Shown: positions 12,241-24,300, counted from the stretch's first letter. The stretch is 64,000 bases of DNA from Manduca sexta (GCF_014839805.1 NC_051119.1:3775245-3839244); one strand, 5' to 3'. Notes: generated by a model from the sequence alone, not told the origin. Made by a program: numbers and translations.

Positions 12241-13425
12241 TATAATTATTGTAATTTGTACATTGTTTCAGTGCCAAAAGAATAAGATTAAAAATAAATA
12301 AATATTAAATTTCAAAAGTACCGAACGTGTGTGCTAACAAACAAATTCTTCCCCTATTCCGTCTATAAGGGCATATAGTTCTAATCGAAGGATAATTTTG
12401 ATAGCTGTATAGGTAAATAAGGAATTGTTGACTCTCTTACTTATACGGCTATTGGAACTGTCCTTTCAATGCAACACCCATAATTCCAAAAAGATGGATT
12501 CGCCCGTATGGGTGGAATACGACCCCCTGACCTTAAATATCTTCTAAAAACCACTGATTTGTTTTTATTTTATTTTATCTTCTTCAATGATTACCTTTTT
12601 TATTATTTTTCTTTCAATGTGCCAACACATCGAGTTTCGCTGTTTTATTTATATGTATATTGTCAAACTTGTATTTATTCATAGTTTAATCGTGAATAGA
12701 ACTATATTAATACAGGATCATTTTGGCATAGTGTTAAAAAACATAATTATCATACTCATCTTTACCTTTGCTGACAACATCCATTAATCTTGACTATTTT
12801 CATCAAAAATCCTAGTTTAACTTTTTGATAATTTTGTGGTGTAGTGCAAATATAGGTTGTGTGTTTATTTCTAACTATAACTATGATGTTGCCGCTGCTA
12901 CAAATCTTTTTAGAGTAGTTGTAGCGGAATTAAGGCCCATAATATTAAAATTACTTTTTATTCATGTTTACTTTGTTCGCAATTCTTCCATTTTTATTTT
13001 ATAGCGTTTCGAGTAAGTTATTGTAGTGCTATTTTTAAGAAAATAAGCAGAATATGGTTTCGTTTAGTAATGTAATATCAAAATGACTTTGTATATAGAA
13101 ATAAAAACACTGAACAAATATTAAATTAACCTAGTAAATTATCAAAAAACATATCCTCAAAAGGCTAATTAATAAAACAAAAGAAAAGATGAATTTCATG
13201 GCACCATATCATTCAAAAACATTCTACACCCTCAGATGTAATACAGCAGAAATTGCAAAGCATCTGAAAGCTGTCTCTTTCTATCCCTATAGTCAATATA
13301 TAGGTCCGAAAGAGACAGAACTCCATAAATACTTAACTAAGTTAACCACTAGAAAATAACAGGTTTGTAAATTTACACGGTTGAGTTTTTAACGCTCGGG
13401 TGTCTAGAATGGGCGAGTTGGCTAA
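12241..13425. other. Spacer, unassigned
   Basis: AT-rich with no supported gene. A short block at about 12713-12745 (CAGGATCATTTTGGCATAGT) resembles one terminus of the MITE at 20155-20535. Confidence 0.4.
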
Positions 13426-13710
13426 TCTATATATATAAAAATGAATCCCTATTTCCCTTGGTCACGCCATCACGCGTGAACGGCTGGACCGATTTCACTA
13501 TTTTTTTTTATTGTGTTTGTTATTGTCAGGAGAAGGTTCTTATGAAAGAAAATATTCAAAAAATCGCGCGGAAAATTCGAAAATTTAAGAAAACTTAACG
13601 TAAATATTAATTTTATATAACTCAATTGTTTGAAATAACTGTCAGCGATTGACAGAATGCGCGCTGCAAATTCATAGTTAAGACAGGATAACGTGTGTCG
13701 GGTCAACTAG
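13426..13710 (+). mobile_element. H2 short non-autonomous Helitron
   Basis: Starts TCTATATATATAAAAATGAA, ends GGGTCAACTAG, is flanked by A on the left and T on the right, and has no target duplication. This is the Helitron pattern (5'-TC, CTAG-3', A|T target). Other copies: 40350, 53642, 57993. Confidence 0.75.
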
Positions 13711-13905
13711 TGTCAATTCAAAATTGGACTATGAACTTTCCTGGTTAGCGTCGCAATACGCGTTATCTAATTTGTTTGTTTTTTTATAAAACATGCATAC
13801 TGTTATTTGTTAAGCGATAAGCTACTATCACCGAATAGAATAGGGATAGTAAACATGTGTACAATACAGGCCTATTTCAAAACTGAGTAAATCCTGCTCT
13901 TCACA

Positions 13906-14215
13906 TATCCTACTTATATTATAAATGCGAAAGTTTGTGAGGATGTATGTATGTTTGTTTCTCTTTCACGAAAAAACTACTGAACGGATTTGGATGAAAC
14001 TTTACAGTAATATTGGATATACATCAGAATAACACATAGGCTATAATTTATATAATTTGGTGATAATACAACGATACATATTAAGTAAGTCGAAAAAAAA
14101 ATTCTATCATGGCGTACGCTGCCTAAACCGTTGGAGTTAGACAAAGATGATGTACCGTAGGATTATTTGTCTTAAATATTTGTAAATAAAAGTCCGCGAT
14201 AGTATATATCTACCT
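13906..14215 (+). mobile_element. Lep1-type Helitron 5' part
   Basis: Begins TCCTACTTATATTATAAATG, then CGAAAGTTTGTGAGGATG and GAACGGATTTGGATGAAAC, the familiar 5' region of lepidopteran Helitrons. I cannot place a clean 3' CTAG end. Confidence 0.55.
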
Positions 14216-14271
14216 CTTACGTTAAAGGTACTATAGCCAAAATAAATAAATCAGCCCTTTATTACATGGAC

Positions 14272-14760
14272 AGTGACTGCCTCGGGGACAAAGTTGTAAT
14301 TGTACACGGTACAAGTGCGAATAACAAGCTGAGGCCCTGAGTTCGAATCCTGGGTCGAGCCAAAATAATTGTGACTGGGTTTCTCAATCTTAAAAATTAC
14401 TCAGTCGCAGCTCGGAGTCAGGAAGTTGGCGGTGTGATACCCTCTTGCCTCTGAAAGCACGTAAAGCCGTTGGTACTACTCCTGATTTCTCTCCGGTCAT
14501 GTCGGATTGCCGACTCACCAGACTATGTGACTAAAGGAACAGAGAGTGCACCAGTGTATTGCACAGACACTTGTGCATTATAATATATCCTGCGTAGTTG
14601 GCCGATCTTCGTTGAGATTGGCTGGCGTGCCTGAAATTCGGGTAGGAAGGAGTCAATCATAATATGGACAGTAGGTATATTTAATCCGTATCAGTTTTAG
14701 ATCAAAACCCTGCCCAGCAGTGGGACAGTATATAATACACGGTTGATATTATTATTATTA
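14272..14760 (+). repeat. tRNA-derived SINE (third type)
   Basis: Head GTGACTGCCTCGGGGACAAA with B-box-like GAGTTCGAATCC. The body includes TCTCTCCGGTCATGTCGGAT and GAGAGTGCACCAGTGTATTG. The tail GCCCAGCAGTGGGACAGTAT plus (ATT)n is shared with S1. Confidence 0.6.
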
Positions 14761-15474
14761 TTAATCTCACTGTCTCGCTTTGCATCTGGCTTTTCCAGTT
14801 GTAAATAAAGGTCACTAATACCTCCTTCATTTTTCTGTCTCTCGCTTCGCTATGAGGGGAAGTGAATATATCCAACTCCTTCCGTCTCTTTACCATTCGG
14901 TTACAGCAGTTTTCAATCTTAACCATTAATCCAAGTCCGAGAATGCACCAATCAAAATAACTCATTTGTAGGCATGTCAAAAATACTTTGCTCTGATTGG
15001 TCCATTTTTGAGATTGAAAAAAGCGATTGGGATTTATTGAAAATGGCGGTTAATCAATAAAAAATATTACTTAAACTTATGTTTTGAATATTGACAACAC
15101 ATTATATTATCTAACAAAATAGGTTAAATTCACGATAAAGGGATTGTTTAAAACAAATATGTTTGTTGAAGTTTGTTATCAGTGTTTCAATTCCCTTATT
15201 ATCTAACCCTGTTTAAACTTTATTAACTGCAGGGTAAAGTTTATTATTAATTATATATAATCTGGAATTATAACTTCTTCTTCTATCTGGTATTCTTGTT
15301 TTGAAATGTTTTACATATTCACGGGCTCTAATGACATCAAGTTTTTGGTCAATTTTAAGGTTTCATGATTAAGTATCGAATCTTTGTTTACACTGATTTT
15401 AGGAAAATGCTACCATAAATCATATTAGCCCTTTTCATTACTAAATAATATTTATTCAATATAATTTAAAAAAA
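14761..15474. other. Spacer, unassigned
   Basis: AT-rich with no supported gene or recognised repeat. Confidence 0.4.
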
Positions 15475-15797
15475 GCGGCGATAGCCTAGTTGGTTGTGGA
15501 ACGGTCTGCCGAGACGAATGTCTGCAGGTTCAAATCCCAAGGGCAGGCACCTCTGATTTTTCTAAAAAATTATGTGTGTATTCTTTGTGAATTATCGCTT
15601 GCTTTAACGGTGAAGGAAAACATCGTGAGGAAACCTGCATACCTGAAAAGTTCATTATAGGAATTTCGAGGGTGTGTGAAGTCTACCAATCCGCACTGGG
15701 CCAGCGTGGTGGACTAAGGCCTAATCTCAGTAGTAGAGGAGGCCCGTGCTCAGCAGTGGGCAAGTATATAATACAGGGCTGATATTATTATTATTAT
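15475..15797 (+). repeat. S1 tRNA-derived SINE
   Basis: Full-length copy. Head GCGGCGATAGCCTAGTTGG (A-box-like), B-box-like GGTTCAAATCC, then GAAGGAAAACATCGTGAGGA and GGTGGACTAAGGCCTAATC, ending in GGGCTGATATT(ATT)n. Confidence 0.75.
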
Positions 15798-16544
15798 ATG
15801 ATTTAAAAATTAATCAATTGTCAACTGTACCTTGCCATATTATTACACAACACAATGTATTACAACGAAAATTATATCTCACATATTATGATGTTCAATT
15901 ATAGATATTTTATTTTTAATATATGTTGCAGTTGGTTTCTTTGTTAAGAAAGTTATTTTGTATTATACAGTATTGATTCTTAACTATCGTATTACTGATA
16001 CTGAATTTATAAACAGAAATAGTAGAACGATTCCTGATTTATGACTGCTTATTTGCAATAGTTCAGTGCGTCCACTTAGTCTACTAAGAATCACGCTCTG
16101 AATAACAGTGGAAATTTTAGCTAGAGATCCCAATGCTGATACTAAATTATAGGTATTTTAATAGATTTTGCAGTTGGTTTCTTCATTTAAAAAGATATTT
16201 TGAATTATACAGTATTGATTCTTAACTATCGTATTACTAATACTGAATTTATAAACAGAAATGGTAAAACCATTGCTGATAAGTGACTGGACAATAGACC
16301 AGCGCGATAGACTAAGGACCAAACTCTCAGTAACAGAAAAGACCTTACGAATAGGCCCCAATACTCATGCTGTTAATGAGAAGAATCCATGAGACTATAT
16401 TTCTTGAATTTCCTGATTATCCCATCCCTTATTTGGCAAACGAAGCACGCATCTACTACCAAAGGGGCAAATACCTTTGCCGACCCTTTCTTGTTTTCAT
16501 TTAATCGTCTCTTTGTTTTTATAAGGAATCGATGGCGCGTCCTT

Positions 16545-16718
16545 ACATATTATAAAACAAGGTCTCCCAGCGTCTGTCTGAACACGATATACTCAAAACT
16601 ACCTAACAGATTTCGATGAAATTTGCTATGGATATAGTTTGAGACCCTGGAAAGAATAAAAGATTCTTTTCACCCCGGTAAAGCTCTTTAACGTGACGAA
16701 GAAGGAAGTAAAAGCTAG
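16545..16718 (+). mobile_element. Short Helitron fragment
   Basis: 5' part ATTATAAAACAAGGTCTCCC with CGTCTGTCTGAACACG and a 3' end GGAAGTAAAAGCTAG followed by T. Typical lepidopteran Helitron termini. Confidence 0.55.
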
Positions 16719-16765
16719 TACATAAAATAATATGCCTTTGATTTACTAGATGATAATGCATAGTA

Positions 16766-17092
16766 TAGCGTGATAGCCTAGTTGAGTGTAGAACGGACTG
16801 CCAAAACGAATGTCCGCAGGTTCAAATCCCAGGGGCACACACTACACAGGGCTGACTTTTCTAAAAAATCATGTGTGTATTATTTGTGAATTTATCGTTC
16901 GCTTTAAGGGTGAAGGAAAACATCGTGAGGTAACCTGCACATCTGAGAAGTTCTCTATAGGAATTTCGAAGGTGTGTGAAGTCTACCAATCCGCACTAGG
17001 CCAGCGTGGTGGACTAAGGCCTAATCCCTCTCAGTAATAGAGGAGGCCCGTGCCCAACAGTGGCACAGTATAATACAGGGATGATATTGTAA
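16766..17092 (+). repeat. S1 tRNA-derived SINE
   Basis: Full-length copy from AGCGTGATAGCCTAGTTG to ACAGGGATGATATTG, with the same internal landmarks as 15475. Confidence 0.75.
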
Positions 17093-18344
17093 TAAATAGT
17101 ACTGGTGAGTAGGTAACGTGTCGAATAGCGGACACTGCTCGCCTCCACTCCTTTCATATATAAGTAACCTACAATGTCATCATTCTTAAGAACGCCATTC
17201 CTCGATTCGCACATTATATACACAAGTAATGATATTTCTCATCAACTACTCGATACTAAATAACCCCTAATCGAATCATTTGGAAAGATAAAAAAAATAC
17301 ATAGTACTATTAAAGGGTATTTCACTTTTATACTAATATAAATGTCTACCAAAAGCTTATGAATATGTTTAAAAGGCCTCAGATTCGTATATTACTGCGG
17401 ACGTAAAACAACTATGCCATTAAGGGAGTCCAATTATATCAGGCTTGTATTGTATATAAAAAAGTGGCGTGTGCCCTTGTGTTTTGAACCCGCGAACATT
17501 CTTATCGGTAGCACGTTATATATACATATCTCTATATTATATACTTGCATTCAGACACACACCCACACATATTACTACAATCAATATAGTTTAAAGGATT
17601 TCTTACAAAATATTATTTAAATCACATATGACCCTTAGTACAGACCAAGCATAGGGCCGTATTAATGGTTACAACTCAGTTTCAGTTTTAATGGATACGC
17701 CCTGAAGTGCGATATCATGCATAAAAGAAAATGCAGTACAAGTTTTTCGACATAGGATTTCGTGTCTAACATGCCAAGCCTAATGATAAGTTCTGTAAAC
17801 ATCCATTATATCAGAGGAGACGACGCAGGGGACGTGGAGGTATGATAGGGTTATCACTTCTAAATTAACATTTTGCAGACCTTAACGCAACCTTGTTAAT
17901 TAGGATATCACACAAATCGCTGCCCCAATTTATGTGACAATTTTCGCACGCATGGCTCGATAAAAAGATCCTTATTCAGGGGACGGCACAGTAATTTTAT
18001 AGATTAGGGTTGTCATGAGATATTTTAGCTTATGGAAATATTCCGGAAGTGATTTTGGATACATTGTTCAAATATATACTAATGAATTCATGTTTACTTG
18101 ACTATCATCTACCCACTTAATATATTACTGTTAATGTGAAAGTGGGACAAGTGAATTATTAGAAGACACAACCCTATAAACCTTTACATGTGACAACCCT
18201 AAAATTTGCAAATGACGCGGAAACTGCCAAATGATGCCAAAATATGATGATTTTATTTTATGGGAGTTAAATCTTAAATTCAGTGTCAAACATTTTTGTA
18301 TTAATATTTTCGAAATTTAGTGAAATGTGCGAACACTAGCCGAC
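17093..18344. other. Spacer, unassigned
   Basis: No supported gene. Short ORFs here lack codon or motif support. Confidence 0.4.
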
Positions 18345-18440
18345 TAGACCAGATTAGTTGACTGAAACCCTTTCAGTAGAGGAGACACGTGCCCACATGT
18401 GGGATAGAATACAGCGCTGGTATTATTATTAATCAGCCTT
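18345..18440 (+). repeat. S1 SINE 3' fragment
   Basis: Decayed 3' end with TCAGTAGAGGAGACACGTGCC and GGTATTATTATTAATC. Confidence 0.45.
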
Positions 18441-18448
18441 GACTTGAA

Positions 18449-18690
18449 TGCCTCGGTAGTGCAGTAGTATTTCGGTTCGACAGCAGTGCTGAAATCTCAG
18501 GTTTCATCTCCGGCTCGGGCAAAATGATACTGGGTTTTTACTACTCAGTATTCAATCGGAGTCTAGGATTGGGTCCCATATTGCGATAGGATACAACCCC
18601 CCCCCCCTCACCTCAGTGACCAAAATATACACGACGGAAATTGGGTGGACGATTTGCGCCTTTGTCTACTTGTGTGTACGTGTATCTGCT
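18449..18690 (+). repeat. S2 SINE, diverged
   Basis: Head TGCCTCGGTAGTGCAGTAG, CGGCTCGGGCAAAATGATAC and GGGTTTTTACTACTCAGTAT, in the order seen in other S2 copies. It carries a run of about 11 C at 18597-18607. Confidence 0.5.
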
Positions 18691-18892
18691 ATCTTCAATA
18701 AACCGTGCGTAAACTATCATCAAAAAGTATAATGAGCAAGTTAAATTTGTTTGTTGTATAATTCCCCACTTTCTGTAATGAAATTACATCTCATGTTTAG
18801 AGCTTAACGTGATGCCAGATTACGATCATGAATATTCTATTGACCATTGTTTGATGTCTATTTTATTCGAATGCGTAACATCTGGAACTGCG

Positions 18893-18985
18893 CCCGATAT
18901 GGCGAAAGCTCCTATCACATCATGGGACGGAATACACATAGCGAAACTAGTGGTAGTACTTAGTTATGCTCCTGTTTAGATCTTC
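18893..18985 (+). repeat. S2 SINE fragment next to the UGT-C truncation
   Basis: GCGCCCGATATGGCGAAAGC and CACATCATGGGACGGAATAC are S2 3'-half sequence, ending about 50 nt before UGT homology begins. Confidence 0.5.
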
Positions 18986-19445
18986 GCAAGAACTAATATG
19001 TATGTCATAGTCTTACGCAATTATACTTCAGAAAATTTAAGGATCTTTCATTTATCGACAAAATTAAAGAGATCTACAACGAATATAGATGTCTTCGTTG
19101 GTTTGCTAAAATAGAAAAACTCGAAATAGATTTACTGAAGAGGAAGATTGGAGTAAATGCTCCGACAGTTGATGAACTAAAAGATCTAGTGTCTTTGGTG
19201 CTTTTAAATTCTTTCCCTGTGTTTGACGGCAACCGTCCTGTGCCTCCTAACGTTATTTATTTAGGTGCATTACATCTGCAACCTGTTAAGAAACTCCCAA
19301 AGGTATTTATTATTTTGCTTCTGTCTACATAAAACACCTATTACCATACATGTAACGCCAAGGAGCTTAAGATGGTTGGTTATCGGCACGGACACACTAC
19401 GGAAAGAGGTAGCCAGATCGAATGGCCTCTTTTTGGCAGAAAAAA

Positions 19446-19615
19446 ATCTTGAGACATAAGATATTAGGTCTTATTATGTCCAGTAGTTACACTGGTTACA
19501 ATGTTCTTCAAATCGGAACACAAAAGTGATAACAAACTGCTGCTTGGCGGCAGAAATTGACATTGCGGTGGTACATACCCAGGTCGACTCTCACATATAG
19601 GCGACCTACCACAGT
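19446..19615 (-). repeat. S3 SINE-like fragment in UGT-C intron 1
   Basis: GAGACATAAGATATTAGGTC, TTATGTCCAGTAGTTACACT and GACATTGCGGTGGTACATAC match S3 in minus orientation. Confidence 0.55.
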
Positions 19616-19689
19616 AAATATAAATCCAATGTTTGGTATTTAGTGTTTCTTAATTATATTTTTAATAACTGGTTTTAATCTTTTTTATA

Positions 19690-19757
19690 CACCCACTTTT
19701 GCTATTTATGTTCCGTCCTATGCTGTTTATAGGGGGCGAACCTATCGCCTTATTGTG
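19690..19757 (-). repeat. S2 SINE fragment in UGT-C intron 1
   Basis: CCCACTTTTGCTATTTATG and AGGGGGCGAACCTATCGCC are S2 in minus orientation. Confidence 0.45.
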
Positions 19758-20154
19758 ACAAAGTATTTTATTTTTGTTCGTTAGGACCTGAAGGAATTCA
19801 TAGACAACTCAAAACGTGGAGTGGTCTACATTAGTTTTGGATCCAACGTGATACCTTCGTTAATGGACAAGGAATTATTGGATGAGTTTCTGAACGCCTT
19901 CGCACGGATACCTTATGATATTTTGTGGAAATTCGATGGAGACAATCTTGAAAATGTCCCGGATAATGTGAGGATATAGAAGTGGTTCCCGCAGAGGGAT
20001 TTATTAGGTAAGTTAATGTTAACATACGATTCATACTATTACATTTGTATGTCACAAAATACTAAACAATTTTAAAACTTCGAAATGCTTTTACTTAATT
20101 TGGCACATTCTACATATCTAATTAGGTACCGACTCTAAATATAATTTGCATATA

Positions 20155-20535
20155 CAGGGTCATTTTGACATTGCGTTATGAAATGAAATGACAAACTTAT
20201 CTTCTTTAAAATCAATAAGTTACTCGAACCGTAGATGTAAAAAAAAAAAAAAAAAAAAATGTATAAGTTTCGAACGAAATAGTTTTAATGAAAAGTAATT
20301 TTAAATTTATACACCGCAATGCTACTAAAATAATTCATCACAGCAGCAACAATACGTTCGAAAATACGCTCACGCACACGCTATATTCGCACGAAACTAC
20401 AAAATGATAAAAAAATAAGAAAAGTAAAATTGTAAATTTATATGAAAATATTCATGGACGATTATTTGCACAATGTTAGCAGAAGTAAAAACGAGTATTT
20501 ATTATATTTAGTAACGCAGTGCCAAAATGACCCTA
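20155..20535. mobile_element. MITE with TA target site in UGT-C intron 2
   Basis: Ends CAGGGTCATTTTGACATTGC and GCAGTGCCAAAATGACCCT are inverse of each other over about 23 bp with one or two mismatches. TA lies outside both ends. The interior is non-coding and has a run of about 20 A at 20241. A Tc1/mariner-type source is inferred from the TA. Confidence 0.65.
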
Positions 20536-20944
20536 TAGCCGCATATAAAGTTAAATTAAAAGTTACTCTATTTAGAATAATAATTATCAATCTTCTGTTC
20601 TAGTGCATCCAAACATTAAAGCGTTCGTCACTCAAGGCGGTCTTCAGTCCACCGACGAGGCCATAGATGCTGAAGTACCTTTAGTTGGCATACCGTTCAT
20701 GGCAGACCAATGGTACAACGTGTACAAGTACACAAAACTTGGTATTGGAGTAGATTTGGATCCATATACTGTAACCGCTGATGATATTGTGAGGGCAGTG
20801 GATAGTGTTACTAGAGACGGCAGGTTGGTTTTTACTCTAGTTATTAACCGACTTCAAAAATGGAGGAGTTTCTTAATTCGGCTGTATGTTTTTTTTAAGG
20901 ATAGATAAGACATACTTATTAATACAAATATATTAGTGGATGTG

Positions 20945-21026
20945 ATCTCTCTCAGTAGTAGAGGAGGCCCGTGCTCAGCAGTGGGCAAGTATATAATACA
21001 GGGCTGATATTATTATTATTATTATG
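20945..21026 (+). repeat. S1 SINE 3' fragment in UGT-C intron 3
   Basis: CTCTCAGTAGTAGAGGAGGC through GGGCTGATATT(ATT)n. Absent from the corresponding intron of UGT-D, so it arrived after the duplication or was lost from D. Confidence 0.6.
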
Positions 21027-21568
21027 TTGAAGGCTAGGCAGATATGAAAGGAGTTGAATAAAAATAAAGTAAAAATTTTAAATAACAAAAGCAAACAAAT
21101 CTGACATGTGAAATATTTAACTCTGATATCTTTGTGTGATATAATTATGGTTTTCAGGATATAACCGTTATGCCGTGCTGTTATGACGCAGTCCAATAGA
21201 ACAAAATTAAATTTCATTTTAATTTTTGTAGCAATTGATACAAAAGGTATGTGTGAAACACTTCTAAACTTAAATTCTGTTTCAGTTTCAAACAAAACAT
21301 GAAGAAGTTGAAGTCTATTATGTACGACACACCGCAGTCGCCGCTCGAGCGCGCCGTGTGGTGGACGGAGTACGTGTTGCGACACAAAGGCGCGCAACAC
21401 CTCAAGCCACCCGCCGCTAACATGTCCTACACTGAATACTTCATGCTCGACTTCGTATTAACCCTTTTTGGAGTTATCGCCGTAGCATTACTTGCTCTAG
21501 GACTTGCATTAAAAAATGTTATAAATTCATTTAAGCCTAATAAGAGTAATAAATCAAAATTAAATTAA

Positions 21569-22271
21569 TTGAAAAGTAGTTTGATTTACCTGAAAATTAG
21601 TTCCTTTTACCAGTATCTCAATGTAAGTGAAGATATAGATTTATTAAAATTGTTTCTACGCTTGGTAAAATTTCGGTTTTTACAACTTTATTCTTTGCCG
21701 CAGTTGTAATTTACCATGTTTCAATACAAAATCCTTATCGCTTTCGATCTATCTCAAAAATGTATTAATCATACCTAAGTTTTTTTGACATACTTACAAA
21801 TAAGTTATTTCGATTGATTCATTCTCGAAATCGGATTGAAGATTGAGATTGGGATCGATTCTAAAATGCGATTATTAATTGTACGTAGATACGCAAAAAG
21901 GATCCACCCCATAGTATGGTCGAAAATAAGCTGAGTATATCAAATTAGCTTTAATCTATAAGGTCTATATTTTCCATTAGTAAAAATATCTTAATCAAAT
22001 ATGTTAATTTGAACATTTTATTAAAAAAATATAAATGAGAAATTTTTTTAAACGATTTAAACCATTTATTTCTCTACACACACAAAAATACAACAAAAAA
22101 GAATATTAAAAGAAAAAAAAACACACACACACAGTTAACAATACTAGGCACACAACGGATTCCTTGCTTGTGTAATAGATGGCATACCAGCTCAGTATAC
22201 GTGTTAAACAGCACTGATTTTCGACTGCACAAAATACGATTTAAACTTCAATCTGCACTATATGAAAAGTG
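21569..22271. other. Spacer downstream of UGT-C
   Basis: Holds the former 3'UTR of UGT-C and AT-rich sequence including an A-rich stretch and a short (AC)n at about 22121. No gene seen. Confidence 0.4.
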
Positions 22272-22274
22272 TTA

Positions 22275-22534
22275 CCCCCTTATTCATAGACGTTTTTTAT
22301 CTAACGACCGAGTAAGGCTGTGATAACAAGTCTGTTTCTCAGTGCTGACGGCATGGCAGTCTTCGCAGTGCGTAGACGTAGGGCCGTTGTGATTGGCTAT
22401 AATTGAAATACAACAATAATAACCAATCACAACGGCCCTATGTCTATTTCTCAGTGCCGTTGGGCACTGAGAAACAGGCTTGTTATCACAGCTTTACTCC
22501 GTCCTTAGATAAAAAATGTTTATGTATAAGGGGG
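22275..22534. mobile_element. Foldback MITE with TTA target duplication (Harbinger-like)
   Basis: Starts CCCCCTTATTCATAGACG; the reverse complement of the right end reads CCCCCTTATACATAAACA. Similarity of the two arms continues inward through GCTGTGATAACAAG and CTGTTTCTCAGTGC, so almost the whole element can fold back. TTA at 22272-22274 and 22535-22537. No ORF. Other copies: 47819-48104 and a fragment at 57247. Confidence 0.7.
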
Positions 22535-22717
22535 TTAGTGTTTGGATCCTTTTTACTCATCTACGTCGAATCGGCACTGTCATGATGCCCTCTACAAATA
22601 TCGGCAAGATAAGGATTCATTTATATCGTTTACATTATTACGGCCGACGTTTCGAATTTTATTATCATTGTTAATAATCCATAGGTGATGATTACAGATA
22701 TTAATATTTATAGTATA

Positions 22718-23761
22718 CTAGCGACCCGCCCCGGCTTCGCATGGGTGCAATGATGATACTAAATACACTACAGAAAAACTGTGAACGTTGTATATAAAAA
22801 CATAGCGGACCGCTGTGGCTTCGCACGGGTATAACATATCAAAATAACAGTATTTCTCCACTATTTAATGGATGTTATCTATATATATAAAAATGAATTG
22901 CTGTTCGTTAGTCTCGCTAAAACTCGAGAACGGCTGAACGGATTTATCTTATCTTGGTCTTGAATTATTCGTGGAGGTCTAGGGAAGTTTTAAAAGGTGA
23001 GAAAAATTCGAATAATTGCCGGGAAAATCCTCAAAACAGCATTTTTCTATTTCCCATACAAACGTTTTCTAAATAAAATGGAGAGTCAATTTGTAATTTA
23101 TTACCGCTGCATAAAGTTCAAATTCGCGTGCGCGTTGGAGGATCTAATATCGCGTTCTGAAACTCAACAAAAGTGAAAGTGAATCGCGAACGCGACAAAA
23201 TTGCATAGTCTCAAAATACATAGTACATAAATAGTGGTCGGCTTCGAGAAACTCAATTTTAGCTAACTTCAGTTGTTAATATAATATATAACTCAAAGGT
23301 GACTGACAGTGATATATCAAGGAACAGCCCAAACCATTGGACGGATCGGGCTAAGACTTTACATGCATAAAGCTACTATGACGTAGGCATCCCCTAAGAA
23401 AGGATTTTGATAAATTCTACCCTTAAGGGGATAAAATAGGGGATGAAAGTTTGTATAAATGTTCTTAGATTTTCGACTGATTGAACTGAAATTATAGATT
23501 GGGGATAAAATTAGTTTGAACCTATAAGTACCGGGAAAATATGTAGCAAGACTTTTATCAAACAGTGGAATTTTATCCTGGAAAACACCTTCACGCGGGC
23601 GAAGCCGCGAGCAAAAGCTAGTGATACATATAAACCTTCCTCTTGAATCATTCTATCTATTAAAAAAACCACATCAAAATCCGTTGCGTAGTTTTAAAGA
23701 TTTAAGCATACAACGGGACATAGGGACAGAGAAAGCGACTTTGTTTTATACTATGTAGTGA
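22718..23761 (-). mobile_element. Helitron (outer), interrupted by a second Helitron
   Basis: Minus-orientation element whose 3' end is CTAGCGACCCGCCCCGGC (read on plus at 22718) and whose 5' end is TCACTACATAGTATAAAAC (complement of 23761 leftwards). Flanked by A and T. The uninterrupted copy at 31046-31242 is 197 bp. Confidence 0.75.
22878..23621 (+). mobile_element. Helitron (inner), 744 bp
   Basis: Starts TCTATATATATAAAAATGAA at 22878 and ends with a GC-rich hairpin (GCGGGCGAAGCCGCGAGC) followed by AAAAGCTAG at 23621. Inserted between A 22877 and T 23622 of the outer Helitron, with no duplication. Confidence 0.75.
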
Positions 23762-24192
23762 TGATATTGGAACGAATAAGTGCATTATCACATTTTGAAT
23801 AATCTTTTCTCCGTCATACGGCTGCTCGTGGTTGGGTTGTTTGGTGTCTCCTCGATGCGAGTTGTAAGTAGGGGTAAGGCCCAGCTGTGAGTTTATATAA
23901 AGCTTTTTGGGCTGTAGTCCAAGGATAGCTCGAGGATTGAAGGACTTCCGGTCTCCAACAAAGACAGTCGATTTTTAGAATATATTGTTGATGTTGATGT
24001 GTCTATCATATTAAATTTTATTATCATATTTTTCTCCTATACTCTATACCTAAATTGTTTTCGAAAATCGTTTCTTGCTAGATGAAAATTATTTGATTAA
24101 TTAGGTAAACCCCCAAATCATAATTTTTCCAGGGACCTTCTAACTCTTGGTGCGCCGCATGGGCAGAAATTACTTATGTGATAGGTACTTAC
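23762..24192. other. Spacer, unassigned
   Basis: No supported gene or clear repeat. Confidence 0.4.
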
Positions 24193-24300
24193 TGGTGGTA
24201 GGTCTCTCATATGTGAGAGTCCACCTGGGTAGGTACCACCGCAATGTATATTTATGCCGCCAACACCAGTGTGTCCCGGTTTGAAGGAAATTATAGCCAA

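Larger units (their letters stand above)
19033..21568 (+). pseudogene. UGT-C: 5'-truncated UDP-glycosyltransferase pseudogene
   Basis: Inverted copy of UGT-D. Remaining exons: the last 270 nt of exon 1 (19033..19302, from KFKDLSFIDKIKE to PVKKLPK), exon 2 at 19785..20007 (223 nt), exon 3 at 20604..20823 (220 nt) and exon 4 at 21286..21568 (283 nt). Splice sites and phases are all intact. About 188 N-terminal codons are missing: signal peptide, SISHQ histidine and most of the acceptor domain. Codon 19977-19979 in exon 2 is TAG where UGT-D has CAG (RI*KWFPQ versus RIQKWFPQ), a single C-to-T change. The UGT signature in exon 3 (FVTQGGLQSTDEAI) and the membrane anchor with tail KSKLN in exon 4 are undamaged, so inactivation looks recent. 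Introns carry an S3 and an S2 fragment (intron 1), a MITE (intron 2) and an S1 fragment (intron 3). Exons 3 and 4 might still be transcribed, but no full enzyme can be made. Confidence 0.9.

Noticed and set aside
20975..21423. Minus-strand frames over UGT-C exon 4
   Set aside because: Antisense shadows of the conserved exon; the same antisense peptides occur over UGT-D exon 4.
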